Shown: piece after piece, positions 26,541 through 35,503 of the stretch
Position numbering within the stretch: position 1 is the stretch's first letter
Layout of the letters: each line of letters opens with the position of its first letter
Assembly (NCBI RefSeq): GCF_019969845.1
Contig: NZ_JAHXYR010000011.1
Span: 124,001-188,000, forward strand
Reading direction: 5' to 3'
From: Sphingobacterium sp. GVS05A
GTDB taxonomy: Bacteria; Bacteroidota; Bacteroidia; Sphingobacteriales; Sphingobacteriaceae
DNA length: 64,000 bases
The notes under the pieces: generated by a model
What the model saw: the letters and a program-made list of their open reading frames with translations, nothing else
Told to the model about the DNA's origin: nothing
The model's database searches: none
Position numbers and translations under genes: made by a program

Positions 26541-27575
26541 ATGCACACGATGAAAAAGATCAATATCCTGTACGCGATGGCTTTAGTAAGCCTAGCGTCC
26601 TGCAAAAATAATGACTGGGAGTTCCCGGACTTTGAATTTCAATCGGTATACTTCGCTTATCAGACACCCGTCAGAACAGTAACTCTGGGCGAAGACATCT
26701 TTGACAACAGCCTTGACAACCAACATAAGGTCAAAGTCATGGCAACCACGGGTGGCGTCTATAACAACAAGAAAGACATTCGTATTGACTTCGTTGTCGA
26801 CAACAGTCTCACGCGTGGACTCAGCTACCCAAATGGCCAGGCAGTTACCGCGTTGCCTGATAGTTATTATCAGCTTGCCAGCAACCAGATCAGCATTCCG
26901 AGTGGTAGTCTCACAGGCGGCGTAGAGGTGCAACTGACTGACGCATTTTTTGCCGATCCCAAATCCCTGGAAACCTATTACGTTTTACCGCTCCGGATGA
27001 CAAAGGTTGTCAATGCCGATTCTATCCTCTCCGGTAAAACTTCCTTACAGACCGCCAATAGGGCGATAGCATCCGACTGGGATGCCGCGCCGAAAGATTT
27101 TATCTTCTATGCCCTCAAATATATCAATCCCTGGCATGGCAATTACCTTCGCCGCGGCACCGATCAGATCCTTGGCAAAGGAGTCAATAGCAGCTTGACT
27201 AAAAATGTTGTCAGACATCAGGCCTATGTCGAAAAAGATGAAGTCAAAAACATCAGTACGGCCGCACTTAAGAAATCGATCTTGCCGCTATCTTTTAAGG
27301 GAGCTGGTGATATCAATATCAATGTCAATCTGAACCTATCTTTTGATGACGACAACAATTGCAGCATTAGCTCGGCAAGTGCGGGCATATCCGCTACAGG
27401 AACTGGAAAGTTTGTCAAACGGGGCGAAAAAAACAGCTGGGGCAATACAGACAGAGATGCACTTTATCTATCCTATACGATCGATATGGCACAAATGAGC
27501 ATCACAAGCAAGGATACTCTGGTAATGCGGGACAGATCCGTCAAAATGGAAACTTTTACGCCCATCAAAAAGTAG
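26541..27575 (+). CDS. xusE: Surface glycan-binding lipoprotein, DUF1735/DUF4361-type (XusE-like)
   Basis: 344 residues. Lipoprotein signal with SLASC followed by KNNDWEFPD. Residues about 40-180 resemble DUF1735 (VYFAYQTPVRTVTLGED, then DSYYQLASNQISIPSG), and about 195-340 resemble DUF4361 (LKYINPWHGNYLRRGTD, RDALYLSYTI). Proteins of this kind sit at the cell surface and bind polysaccharide next to the SusCD complexes. The place between the second SusD and the GH10 xylanase is that of XusE in xylan clusters. No catalytic motif is visible. Confidence 0.85.
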   Translation: MHTMKKINILYAMALVSLASCKNNDWEFPDFEFQSVYFAYQTPVRTVTLGEDIFDNSLDNQHKVKVMATTGGVYNNKKDIRIDFVVDNSLTRGLSYPNGQAVTALPDSYYQLASNQISIPSGSLTGGVEVQLTDAFFADPKSLETYYVLPLRMTKVVNADSILSGKTSLQTANRAIASDWDAAPKDFIFYALKYINPWHGNYLRRGTDQILGKGVNSSLTKNVVRHQAYVEKDEVKNISTAALKKSILPLSFKGAGDININVNLNLSFDDDNNCSISSASAGISATGTGKFVKRGEKNSWGNTDRDALYLSYTIDMAQMSITSKDTLVMRDRSVKMETFTPIKK

Positions 27576-27598
27576 TATCAATTCAATAAAGAACAACG

Positions 27599-29284
27599 AT
27601 GAAAAAAATCAATAAAACTATCGTCATGCTACTTTCTCTCGGCACCGTCTGGAGTTCCTGTTCCAAATATCAACCTCTGGAATATGCCGTCGAAAAACCG
27701 GAGAAAGTGCTGGCGCAGGAAGATATAAACGCCTACGATCCCCTGAAAAGTTATTTGGATAAACAGGCAAACCCAGGCTTTAAGCTTGGTGTGGCGCTCA
27801 ATATGAACGACTATTTTAACAAAGGGGTTCTTTACCGTCTGGCCAACCGTAATTTTGAAGAGATGGTCATGGGCTATGAAATGAAGCATGGCTCCATTGT
27901 ACAGGCCGACGGAAGCCTTAATCTGGCGCGCGTAGAGCAGCTTATCGCGGCCGCACAGGAAAATAATATGGCACTGTATGGCCACACGCTGTGCTGGCAT
28001 TCGGGACAGAATGCCACTTACCTGAATAAGTTAATCGCCCCTGTGGTGATACCCGGTTCGGGGGGACCAGCCCTCGCTGGTCATGCGTTAAAAATGAGCA
28101 ATCCTTCAGTTGTCAATGCCTGGGAAGCACAGACAGCCACAGACATTAACCCGACGGAAGTAGGGAAAGAATATGTATTGAAGATTGTGGCCCGGGGTAG
28201 TAAAGCGGGCAACATGGGTATCGATCTGCAGAGCACCTCCAATTATACTGGTGACAATATGGGGTCATTAGCATTAACAACAAGCTACAAAGAATACGAA
28301 CTCAAAGTTACCGTAACTGCTGCGCGGAATCGTTTTATCATCAATTTTGGCCAATACGATGGTACCATTTTCATCGACAAGGTCGTGCTGACAAAAACAG
28401 GTAGTTCCGCAAGCCTTATTGCCAACAGTGATTTTGAAAGCAATATTGACGGCTGGTTTGGCTGGGGAAACAATTCTTTAAGAGCACAGTCCGCCAATGG
28501 TGAAGGTTATGGCAGCCCTGGGGGCAGTACGATCGAGAAAACTCCTGCCGAGAAAGAAGCCATACTCACCAAAGCGCTGGAGACATTTATTGCTGGCATG
28601 CTTGAGAAAACCAAAGGCTACATCAAAGCCTGGGATGTGGTCAACGAACCGATGGCCGACTGGCCGGACCAATATGCCTTAAAGACCGGCATCGGAAAAA
28701 CCGACCTGGCCGATGACGAATTCTACTGGCAGGATTACTTAGGAAAAGATTATGCCGTCAAAGCCCTCCAGTTTGCCCGCAAATATGGCAATGCCAATGA
28801 CCTCCTATTCATCAATGACTACGGCTTAGAAGGCAGTGGCAACAAATGTAAAGGGCTGATCGCCTATGTTAACTACATCGAAAGCAAAGGGGCCAAAGTT
28901 GATGGGATCGGCACCCAGATGCACATCGATATCAATACCAGCAAAGACAATATCGTCACTATGTTCAATCTATTGGCCGCCACTGGCAAGCTGATCAAAG
29001 TGTCTGAGCTCGATATTGGTCTTGGAAACGGCATAATGACCAGCAATGCCACAGCTGAAATGTATCAGAAACAAGCTGACCTGTACAAATTTGTCGTTGC
29101 GAAATACCTCGAAATTATTCCCAAGGATAAGCAGTACGGTATTACCATCTGGAGTCCATTGGATAGTCCAGACCAGGAAAGTTCATTCTGGAGACGCGGG
29201 GAGCCCATCGGTTTATGGACCGAAGGATTTGTTCGAAAGCCAGCCTATCAGGCAGTTGCTGAGGCATTGTTGGCTAAAAAATAA
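27599..29284 (+). CDS. xyn10A: GH10 endo-beta-1,4-xylanase with inserted carbohydrate-binding module
   Basis: 561 residues, lipoprotein (VWSSC, Cys21), so probably outer-surface. The GH10 barrel begins about residue 45 (FKLGVALNMNDYF) and is interrupted after GHTLCWHSGQNATYL (about 128-142). It resumes near 315 with acid/base E350 in WDVVNEP and nucleophile E470 in KVSELDIG, ending WSPLDS..FWRRG. The insert (about 150-310) is a CBM4/9/22-like sandwich, but its parts are in swapped order: the C-terminal portion (HALKMSNP to GTIFIDKVVL) precedes the N-terminal portion (NSDFESNIDGWFGWGNNS to GEGYGSPGG). Inserted CBMs in GH10 are a hallmark of Bacteroidota Xyn10A enzymes. It cuts xylan at the surface for uptake by the XusABCD proteins. 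Confidence 0.93.
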   Translation: MKKINKTIVMLLSLGTVWSSCSKYQPLEYAVEKPEKVLAQEDINAYDPLKSYLDKQANPGFKLGVALNMNDYFNKGVLYRLANRNFEEMVMGYEMKHGSIVQADGSLNLARVEQLIAAAQENNMALYGHTLCWHSGQNATYLNKLIAPVVIPGSGGPALAGHALKMSNPSVVNAWEAQTATDINPTEVGKEYVLKIVARGSKAGNMGIDLQSTSNYTGDNMGSLALTTSYKEYELKVTVTAARNRFIINFGQYDGTIFIDKVVLTKTGSSASLIANSDFESNIDGWFGWGNNSLRAQSANGEGYGSPGGSTIEKTPAEKEAILTKALETFIAGMLEKTKGYIKAWDVVNEPMADWPDQYALKTGIGKTDLADDEFYWQDYLGKDYAVKALQFARKYGNANDLLFINDYGLEGSGNKCKGLIAYVNYIESKGAKVDGIGTQMHIDINTSKDNIVTMFNLLAATGKLIKVSELDIGLGNGIMTSNATAEMYQKQADLYKFVVAKYLEIIPKDKQYGITIWSPLDSPDQESSFWRRGEPIGLWTEGFVRKPAYQAVAEALLAKK

Positions 29285-29314
29285 GATCATTAATCACCCT
29301 TAAATATTTAAATT

Positions 29315-31045
29315 ATGAGAACAAACAACATGTGGTTATTGCTGGTCTTTTTATTAGCTATTTTTTCCAGCTGTTCGCGGCTGGAAGAAAAAACGCTAAC
29401 CAGCGAATCCGAAAGAAGTCTTAAATCCAATGTTTCCGCCCAAGCTGTTGCAAGCTGGCCACGGCCAACCCCGACCCTGCATGTAGGCGGAAAGTACCTC
29501 AAAGATCCCTGCGACAATAACGTTGTCTTGCATGGGGTAGCCATTACGCCAAGCCCCTGGTTCAATGGCTGTCAGTATGGCGCCAACTCGGGCTACTGCA
29601 CCTGGGACAACTACAATGTGCAGGGAGCACTCAATTACAACAAAGCGGTCATGGACAAGCTGAGCAGTGCTGCAGATGGCTGGTATCTTAATTACATTCG
29701 TCTACACATTGATCCTTATTGGACCAATGATCCGGGAGCTCCCATTCCCGAAGACAATATTTCAAGGTTCAACTACAATCGCCTGGTTACCTACACCGAC
29801 CAGGTCATTATTCCTTTGATCAATCATGCCCGCAGCCGGGGTATGTATGTTATCTTGCGCCCTCCGGGTGTATGTCCGCACCGTATTGCAGTAAATGATG
29901 CCTATCATACTTATCTCAAAACCGTATGGACTTTCCTTTCACAGCATCCTGCATTGAAAAATGCAGACAACGTGATGTTTGAATTGGCCAACGAACCGGT
30001 TGAAATCCTCGGAACAAATGGTAGCTGGGGGATGACAGGCAATGAGCATTTTGCTGCGCTGAAAAATTTCTTTCAGCCATTGGTCAATATCATCCGTAAC
30101 AACGGTGCCAATAATGTCTGCTGGATACCAGGTACCGGTTGGCAGTCCCATTATCAGGGCTATGTCACTAATCAGATTACCGGCGGCAACATCGGCTACG
30201 CCGTACATATCTATCCGGGATATTGGGGTGGTGTCAATACCTATCAAGCTTTTCAGAATGCATGGAATACCAATGTTAAGCCTATTGCTGACATCGCCCC
30301 GATAGCCATTACCGAAACCGATTGGGCCCCACAGGGATACGGTACCTTCGGTACCGGAACTACTGGTACAGCGGGCGGAAACGGTTTTGGTGCCAATCTA
30401 AAATATATCGTCGATCAATCCGGCAATGTGAGCTGGAACCTTCTCGCTCCGGACAATCTGCTTCACAAAGGAGATCCCAATGCTGGCACAGCCTATAACA
30501 ACGATTGGGAGGCTTGCGCTGCTCCTGCTAAACAGTGGTTTCAGCAATATGCCGCCTCCAATTATCCTATGTCTAACTGCACCGTCACTAGTCTGGTCAA
30601 TAATGGCATTTACGAGATTGAATTTCAGACCGATGCCAACAAAGTCCTTGATTTAAAATCAGGGGAAGATTCCAACGGCGCAGTACTCAGACCCTGGACC
30701 AGAAATGGCGCAAATGCACAGCGCTGGGTAGCCATAGATGCGGGCAACGGGTACTGGCGCTTTGTTTCCAAAGCAAGTGCGAGCAATCGATGCGTTGATC
30801 TGGCGAGTAACAGCAATGCGCTCGGAACGGCTATCCGGCTCTGGCAGGACTATGGCAATGATGCTCAGGCCTGGAAGGTAACGGCTGTAGCCAACGGCTA
30901 TTACAAAATTACCTCAAAGGTAGATGCCACACGTGGTTGGGATGTGCCCAACTGTACCATGGACGGCAATTCGAACTTACGGCTTTGGGATTATTACGGC
31001 ACATCCTGTCAGTTGTTTAAGTTCAAATTTATCGCTATGAACTAA
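29315..31045 (+). CDS. GH5 endoglycanase with C-terminal CBM13 (ricin-type) domain
   Basis: 576 residues; lipobox FSSC (Cys20) followed by SRLEEK, so likely exported to the surface. The GH5 barrel spans about 50-425: NYIRLHIDP, ILRPPG, acid/base E227 in FELANEPVE, HIYPGYW, and nucleophile E334 in ITETDW. Residues about 440-576 form a beta-trefoil of three repeats (KVLDLKSGEDSNGAVLRPW, RCVDLASNSNALGTAIRLW, GWDVPNCTMDGNSNLRLW), a CBM13/RICIN module. The family includes endoglucanases, mannanases and xylanases, and the subfamily cannot be fixed from sequence alone. Downstream of the GH10 gene, a xylanase or mixed-linkage activity is the simplest guess. Confidence 0.88.
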   Translation: MRTNNMWLLLVFLLAIFSSCSRLEEKTLTSESERSLKSNVSAQAVASWPRPTPTLHVGGKYLKDPCDNNVVLHGVAITPSPWFNGCQYGANSGYCTWDNYNVQGALNYNKAVMDKLSSAADGWYLNYIRLHIDPYWTNDPGAPIPEDNISRFNYNRLVTYTDQVIIPLINHARSRGMYVILRPPGVCPHRIAVNDAYHTYLKTVWTFLSQHPALKNADNVMFELANEPVEILGTNGSWGMTGNEHFAALKNFFQPLVNIIRNNGANNVCWIPGTGWQSHYQGYVTNQITGGNIGYAVHIYPGYWGGVNTYQAFQNAWNTNVKPIADIAPIAITETDWAPQGYGTFGTGTTGTAGGNGFGANLKYIVDQSGNVSWNLLAPDNLLHKGDPNAGTAYNNDWEACAAPAKQWFQQYAASNYPMSNCTVTSLVNNGIYEIEFQTDANKVLDLKSGEDSNGAVLRPWTRNGANAQRWVAIDAGNGYWRFVSKASASNRCVDLASNSNALGTAIRLWQDYGNDAQAWKVTAVANGYYKITSKVDATRGWDVPNCTMDGNSNLRLWDYYGTSCQLFKFKFIAMN

Positions 31046-31064
31046 TTATCATCCCTTACACTTT

Positions 31065-31093
31065 TTTCGCGGTAAGTATTACTTATCGCGAAA
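31065..31093 (+). terminator. Strong hairpin between the GH5 and CE6-like genes
   Basis: TTTCGCGGTAAG pairs with CTTATCGCGAAA (12 bp, one G-U) around TATTA, followed by a T-rich stretch. It lies 17 bp before the esterase start codon. It may be a partial terminator or a processing site setting lower expression of the last gene. No separate promoter is seen for that gene. Confidence 0.55.
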
Positions 31094-31110
31094 TACTTTA
31101 ATTTTAAAAC

Positions 31111-31971
31111 ATGAAAAGCTTCACGATGCTGCAAACACAATTTAAAATTCTGCTATTGATCTTCATAGCATGCATTTTTTCGGGTACATCCACCTTTGCC
31201 CAAGACAAGAATTTCCATATCTATCTTTGTTTTGGTCAATCCAATATGGAGGGACATGGCCAATTCGAACCACAGGATACCATTGCTCGCAAGCGATTCC
31301 GTGTGCTGTCGGCAGTAGACTGCCCCGAATTAGGACGGCAGTATAGCAAGTGGTCTCCCGCCCGCGCGCCGCTCACGCGTTGCCACACCGGACTTACACC
31401 TGCAGATTATTTTGGCAGAACGCTTTTGGAAAACCTTCCCCAAAATATCGAGATCGGTGTCATCAACGTTTCGGTTGGCGGTTGCCATATTCAGTTATTT
31501 GATCAGGATAGCACGGCAAACTATGTCACCAGGGCACCGGAGTGGATGAAATCCATGCTTGCTGCTTATGACAACAATCCCTATGAGAGACTGGTCGCGC
31601 TAGCCAGGATAGCACAGCAGAAAGGTGTTATCAAAGGTATTTTACTTCATCAGGGCGAGTCCAACACTGGTGATCGGCAATGGCCCAATAAAGTAAAAAA
31701 AGTCTATGAAAACCTCTTGCACGATTTGCACCTGAAAGCCAAAGATGTTCCGCTACTTGCCGGCGAACTCCTATCGGCCGAAGCCGGAGGTAAATGTGCG
31801 AGCATGAATACAATCATCCAAACACTGCCCGCTACGATCCCAACTGCCCATATCATCTCCTCCACAGGCTGTGAAGGTATCGGCGACGGACTGCATTTCA
31901 GCCCTGCGGGGTACCGACAGCTAGGCAAAAATTACGCGGCAAGCATGCTTAAATTGCTACAGAAAAAATAA
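31111..31971 (+). CDS. SGNH acetylxylan esterase-like protein (CE6/SASA domain)
   Basis: 286 residues; signal peptide about 1-30 (STFAQ). Motifs of the sialate O-acetylesterase/CE6 group: LCFGQSNMEGHG (S44, nucleophile), LLHQGESNTGDRQW (oxyanion block) and GIGDGLHFSPAGYR with the Asp/His pair near 262-265. It would deacetylate xylan or xylo-oligosaccharides. Last gene of the xusA operon. It is much shorter than the CE20-like esterase at 3586, without the inserted sandwich. The acetylxylan role is inferred from the locus. Confidence 0.82.
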   Translation: MKSFTMLQTQFKILLLIFIACIFSGTSTFAQDKNFHIYLCFGQSNMEGHGQFEPQDTIARKRFRVLSAVDCPELGRQYSKWSPARAPLTRCHTGLTPADYFGRTLLENLPQNIEIGVINVSVGGCHIQLFDQDSTANYVTRAPEWMKSMLAAYDNNPYERLVALARIAQQKGVIKGILLHQGESNTGDRQWPNKVKKVYENLLHDLHLKAKDVPLLAGELLSAEAGGKCASMNTIIQTLPATIPTAHIISSTGCEGIGDGLHFSPAGYRQLGKNYAASMLKLLQKK

Positions 31972-32024
31972 AGCATGGACGCGGTAGGCTGTCAGGCGCA
32001 GTTAAAATTATGTTCAATCAAACA

Positions 32025-32079
32025 ACAACATAGCAACTTACAGGTCGCTAAGCGATTTCTAAAACAGTAGCTATGTTGT
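32025..32079. terminator. Possible bidirectional terminator between converging operons
   Basis: ACAACATAGC (32025-32034) and GCTATGTTGT (32070-32079) are perfect inverted arms 35 nt apart, with T-rich sequence on the outer side in both directions. The loop contains the GH29 stop codon and a small TCGC/GCGA hairpin. It lies where the xusA operon and the GH29 operon converge. Confidence 0.35.
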
Positions 32080-33682
32080 TTTGAATAAAATGATCCGGCA
32101 AAGTGACTTCCAGCATATTATCAAGCTGTCTGAATCCTATTTTATCAGCGCTTCCAAGTAGGCGAATAGAGTTAATTGTCCGGGAATTGGGTGCCGAACG
32201 GCCCAATGACTTAATTTTAATTTGTTTTTCGGTCGGCATCCCCATAATAAAGGCATACAAGACATTTCCCCTTGTCGTAAAACGGACATCATCGCTGGTA
32301 AAAGCCTTTCCCTTTCCTTCGTTGAAGCCCTGTACACTCAATGAAGGAGCCTCCTCCTGCGCGGGTCCTTCGCCAAAGATAAACCATGGTCTCGTTCCAA
32401 TGATGGCTTCTTTATGTACATCCATCCAGTTTCCTATTCCCTGTACCACTTCCTTTGCTTTATCGTCGATAGAACCATCGCCGCGCAAGGGTACGCTTAA
32501 TAGTAAATTACCATTTTTACTGACCACATCAATCAACATATGAATGACGGTTTTAGCCGATTTATATTGATTATTATCATAAATCCGGCGGTCATAATGC
32601 CAGGAGCCTATGCAAGTACAGGTCTGCCAGGGCTGTGGTTCAATAGTATTGCTTTGACCCCGTTCGATATCCCATACCAGGCATTTCCGTTGTTGTTCGT
32701 TCAGAATTTTGCCATTGATCACCACATTGACCTTACCCTTATTGGCATGCATGCTCTTATTGTAAAAATCGGCCGCGATCTCCAGTCCAACATTACTTAT
32801 TGGATAAAGTGGTAGCACAGTATCATCAAAGTAAACCATGTCAGGTTTGTAGTTGTCCATCAGTTCCAGGGTGCGTGCTTTAAAATTTTCACAGTACGCT
32901 TTGTTAGGTACGCTCACGCCGGAGGCGACATCCCAATGCCACTGCCGATGAACCGTGTTGTCGTCTTTGCTATCCAAACTAGGCTCATGATCCTGTGCGT
33001 AGAGTTCCTGTGGATCGTAATCTGCCCACCATTTTCCAGCGCCATCTTTCTTTGTCAACTTCCCATCGTAAGGTACTCCGGCAAACTTTCCAGCTTTATC
33101 ACTTCGTTGCGCTGTTTCGTACCAGGTCCAGGCATGCGCTGCGTGAACGCTCACACCAAATTTGAGCCCTCGTTTTTTAGCAGCACGCTCCCAGCCGCCA
33201 ACAATATCTTTCCTAGGGCCAACGTTGAGACTATTCCATTGATGATGACTGCTACGATAAAGATCCAGATTATCGTGATGGTTGGCCAGGGCCATAAAAT
33301 ACTGGGCACCCGCACTTTTATAGAGCTCCATCAGCTCTTCGGGATTCCAATTTTCAGCTTTCCATTGATGGATCACATCCTTGAAGCCAAAAATGGACGG
33401 ATGGCCATATTTTTCGAGATGATAGCGGTATTGATCGGATCCTTCCTGATACATGCCGCGTGCGTACCAGTCGCCCCTTTCGGGTTGGCACTGCGGCCCC
33501 CAATGTGCCCATATACCAAATTTGGCATCCCTGAACCAATCAGGTACCTGATAGTTTTCAAGTGAGCGCCAGTCGGGATGAAAAGGAGCTTTCCCCAGAT
33601 ACGCATGTGCAGCGCTAAATTTACCAAGGAAAAGGGTCGGAATAGTTGCACCGAGAAACTTAATAGCTGTTCTTCTGTCCAT
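32048..33682 (-). CDS. GH29 alpha-L-fucosidase-like glycosidase
   Basis: 544 residues. The N-terminus MDRRTAIKFLGATIP resembles a twin-arginine or Sec export signal. The GH29 barrel (about 38-400) shows FGIWAHWGPQCQPERGDWYA, ALANHHDNLDLY and nucleophile D286 in MVYFDDT, followed by a C-terminal sandwich (about 440-544). The family removes alpha-L-fucose; some members accept L-galactose or other 6-deoxy sugars. It follows the third SusC/SusD pair, whose promoter carries the xylan-type operator, so an L-galactosyl or fucosyl decoration on complex xylan is a possible target (inference). The start at 33682 gives the whole RR signal. Confidence 0.9.
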   Translation of the reverse strand: MDRRTAIKFLGATIPTLFLGKFSAAHAYLGKAPFHPDWRSLENYQVPDWFRDAKFGIWAHWGPQCQPERGDWYARGMYQEGSDQYRYHLEKYGHPSIFGFKDVIHQWKAENWNPEELMELYKSAGAQYFMALANHHDNLDLYRSSHHQWNSLNVGPRKDIVGGWERAAKKRGLKFGVSVHAAHAWTWYETAQRSDKAGKFAGVPYDGKLTKKDGAGKWWADYDPQELYAQDHEPSLDSKDDNTVHRQWHWDVASGVSVPNKAYCENFKARTLELMDNYKPDMVYFDDTVLPLYPISNVGLEIAADFYNKSMHANKGKVNVVINGKILNEQQRKCLVWDIERGQSNTIEPQPWQTCTCIGSWHYDRRIYDNNQYKSAKTVIHMLIDVVSKNGNLLLSVPLRGDGSIDDKAKEVVQGIGNWMDVHKEAIIGTRPWFIFGEGPAQEEAPSLSVQGFNEGKGKAFTSDDVRFTTRGNVLYAFIMGMPTEKQIKIKSLGRSAPNSRTINSIRLLGSADKIGFRQLDNMLEVTLPDHFIQNNIATVLEIA

Positions 33683-33769
33683 TGTAGGATGATTTTTTGA
33701 TCACAATGCCTCACACCAAACGTGCCCGACAAAGAGATTTAGTTTATAATTTGTTATCTTTTTGAATAC

Positions 33770-33836
33770 CAAAAGTAGTTGTATTGAACCTTTTCATTCG
33801 ATTGCTCTTCAAAGAAGGTGCCCTAAAAAGGACACC
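33770..33836 (-). promoter_or_regulatory. Hairpin and internal promoter candidate between susD-3 and GH29
   Basis: In the 200-bp gap the minus strand has a hairpin, GGTGTCC/GGGCACC with a TTTTTA loop (33817-33836, one G-U pair), followed by TTCTTTGAAG. Farther on lies TACTTTTG (33770-33777), a match to the TAnnTTTG box without a clear -33 element. GH29 may thus be partly uncoupled from susCD. Confidence 0.35.
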
Positions 33837-33882
33837 CCCACCTAACACTAACTACGAATAAATAAAACATATATTTTCCAGA

Positions 33883-35487
33883 TCAATTGTTCATGTCATT
33901 ACCTTTCAAATTTTTGTTATTGTCCAATTCGGACTGCGGAAAAGGATAGTACATCGCTTTGGCGGACCAGCCTCCTTTTTTTAAGGGTTCCAGCCAGGTT
34001 GGATTGGCCATCCCCCATCGCAACAGGTCAAAATACCGTTGATATTCACCCAAAAATTCAACAAATCGCTCATGCACGATAATATTTTTGATCGTATTTA
34101 AAGGAATACCATTTTTTACTAAACCCTGCGCGATCAATCCGTCTACGTCGGGGATCGTCCCATTGGATTTTTGGTACCACAGGTGTGGCTGCTCATCGGG
34201 AACGATATTATTGGCGCGTTTACGCACCAGGTTGATGTATTGCTTTGCTCCGGCTATGTCGCCACGTTCGTTGAGACACTCGGCATACAGTAGCAGCACA
34301 TCACTATAGCGAAAAATACGATCATTGTTGCCATTATCAAAGTCCGCTATCTGAACATCCGGACAATATTTCCGTGTACCAAAGTAATCTTTATTGGTCG
34401 CCAGGTTTTTCATCCAGTCTGTATAGTTCGTGACCTTACCATCCAGTTGTGTAAACTTTGCGCCATTCTCGCACCATAACGTCATATATTTGCGAGGGTC
34501 TCCATCTTCAAATTCATCGTGAGCCATTTTATTGGGAGCCAGATTCCACCAGGCACCACCTGTTCCGTCAAACATTCCGATTTCCTGCCAGCGCCATGAA
34601 CTTGAAATATCGTCCCCTAGCCAACCTGGCCCATTATAAAGCTGTATCTCAAAAACAGACTCCTGATTATTCTCTTTCGTTTCCAAAAAATTATCTCTGT
34701 AAGAAGACATCAATTGATACTCCTTGCTCTCAATAACGCCTTTCAATTGGATTTCGGCATTTGCAAAATCCGCGGTTTGTCCTTTTGCTAGGATGGGTTT
34801 ATAAAGGTAAGTTTTAGCTAGATAAGCCTGAGCAGCACCTTTGGTTGCCCTACCGATCATTTTACTGTCGGCATAAAGTGCTGCGCGCGTTGGCAACAAT
34901 TCTGATGCTTTCTTAAAATCATCCACGATCAGCGCATATACTGCACCCGTAGGTGCGTTGCCTGGATAATAATCTTCATTTGTTTCAACAGGTTTATTCA
35001 TTAGCGGAATAGTTTCTCCAAACAACATTCCCAGGTGTAAATAGTTCAGCGCTCTCAAAAAATGCGCTTCCCCCAAGAGTCTATTCTTTCTATTCTGGTC
35101 TATTTCGCCCTCAAACTTCTGAATACGGTCGATGGCTAAATTAGCCGCAAACACACCGTTCCAAAAATCTCTCCAGGTCTGGGCTGTCATCCCATCGCTT
35201 GCAGGGGTATTGTAGCTATCCTGATACATGGGTTCCCATTTGAAGGTATGATTGTAATCATCACCAGGCGCTAAAAGCTCAAAATACAAACTACGTGCAT
35301 ATCCCCCCTGCGTACGGCCGATCAGGGCCTGATAGGCAGGTATGACCGAGTTTTCCAATTGATCTGCTGTCTTATAATAGGTGTCTGTCGACAATTCCTG
35401 CGGGTTGGAGAGATCCAGATTCGGCTTGCAGCTCGAAAACTGTATCAACAAAGCAGCAGCTGCGAGTTTTATATACTGTCTATTCAT
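33883..35487 (-). CDS. SusD-like surface glycan-binding lipoprotein 3
   Basis: 534 residues; lipobox FSSC followed by KPNLDLSNP. SusD fold: TADQLENSVIPAYQAL, LLGEAHFLRALNYLHLGMLFGETIPL, RYSDVLLLYAECLNERGD, and the C-terminal VHERFVEFLGEYQRYFDLLRW. Partner of the SusC encoded 16 bp upstream. Sequence similarity to the xylan SusDs cannot be measured here; the ligand is unknown. The operon contains only one enzyme (GH29). Confidence 0.94.
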   Translation of the reverse strand: MNRQYIKLAAAALLIQFSSCKPNLDLSNPQELSTDTYYKTADQLENSVIPAYQALIGRTQGGYARSLYFELLAPGDDYNHTFKWEPMYQDSYNTPASDGMTAQTWRDFWNGVFAANLAIDRIQKFEGEIDQNRKNRLLGEAHFLRALNYLHLGMLFGETIPLMNKPVETNEDYYPGNAPTGAVYALIVDDFKKASELLPTRAALYADSKMIGRATKGAAQAYLAKTYLYKPILAKGQTADFANAEIQLKGVIESKEYQLMSSYRDNFLETKENNQESVFEIQLYNGPGWLGDDISSSWRWQEIGMFDGTGGAWWNLAPNKMAHDEFEDGDPRKYMTLWCENGAKFTQLDGKVTNYTDWMKNLATNKDYFGTRKYCPDVQIADFDNGNNDRIFRYSDVLLLYAECLNERGDIAGAKQYINLVRKRANNIVPDEQPHLWYQKSNGTIPDVDGLIAQGLVKNGIPLNTIKNIIVHERFVEFLGEYQRYFDLLRWGMANPTWLEPLKKGGWSAKAMYYPFPQSELDNNKNLKGNDMNN

Positions 35488-35503
35488 GATGTCGATAAAG
35501 CGG

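Noticed and set aside
32936..33565. 209-codon plus-strand open frame opposite GH29
   Set aside because: Complement of a well-supported GH29 gene; composition is not protein-like and there is no promoter.
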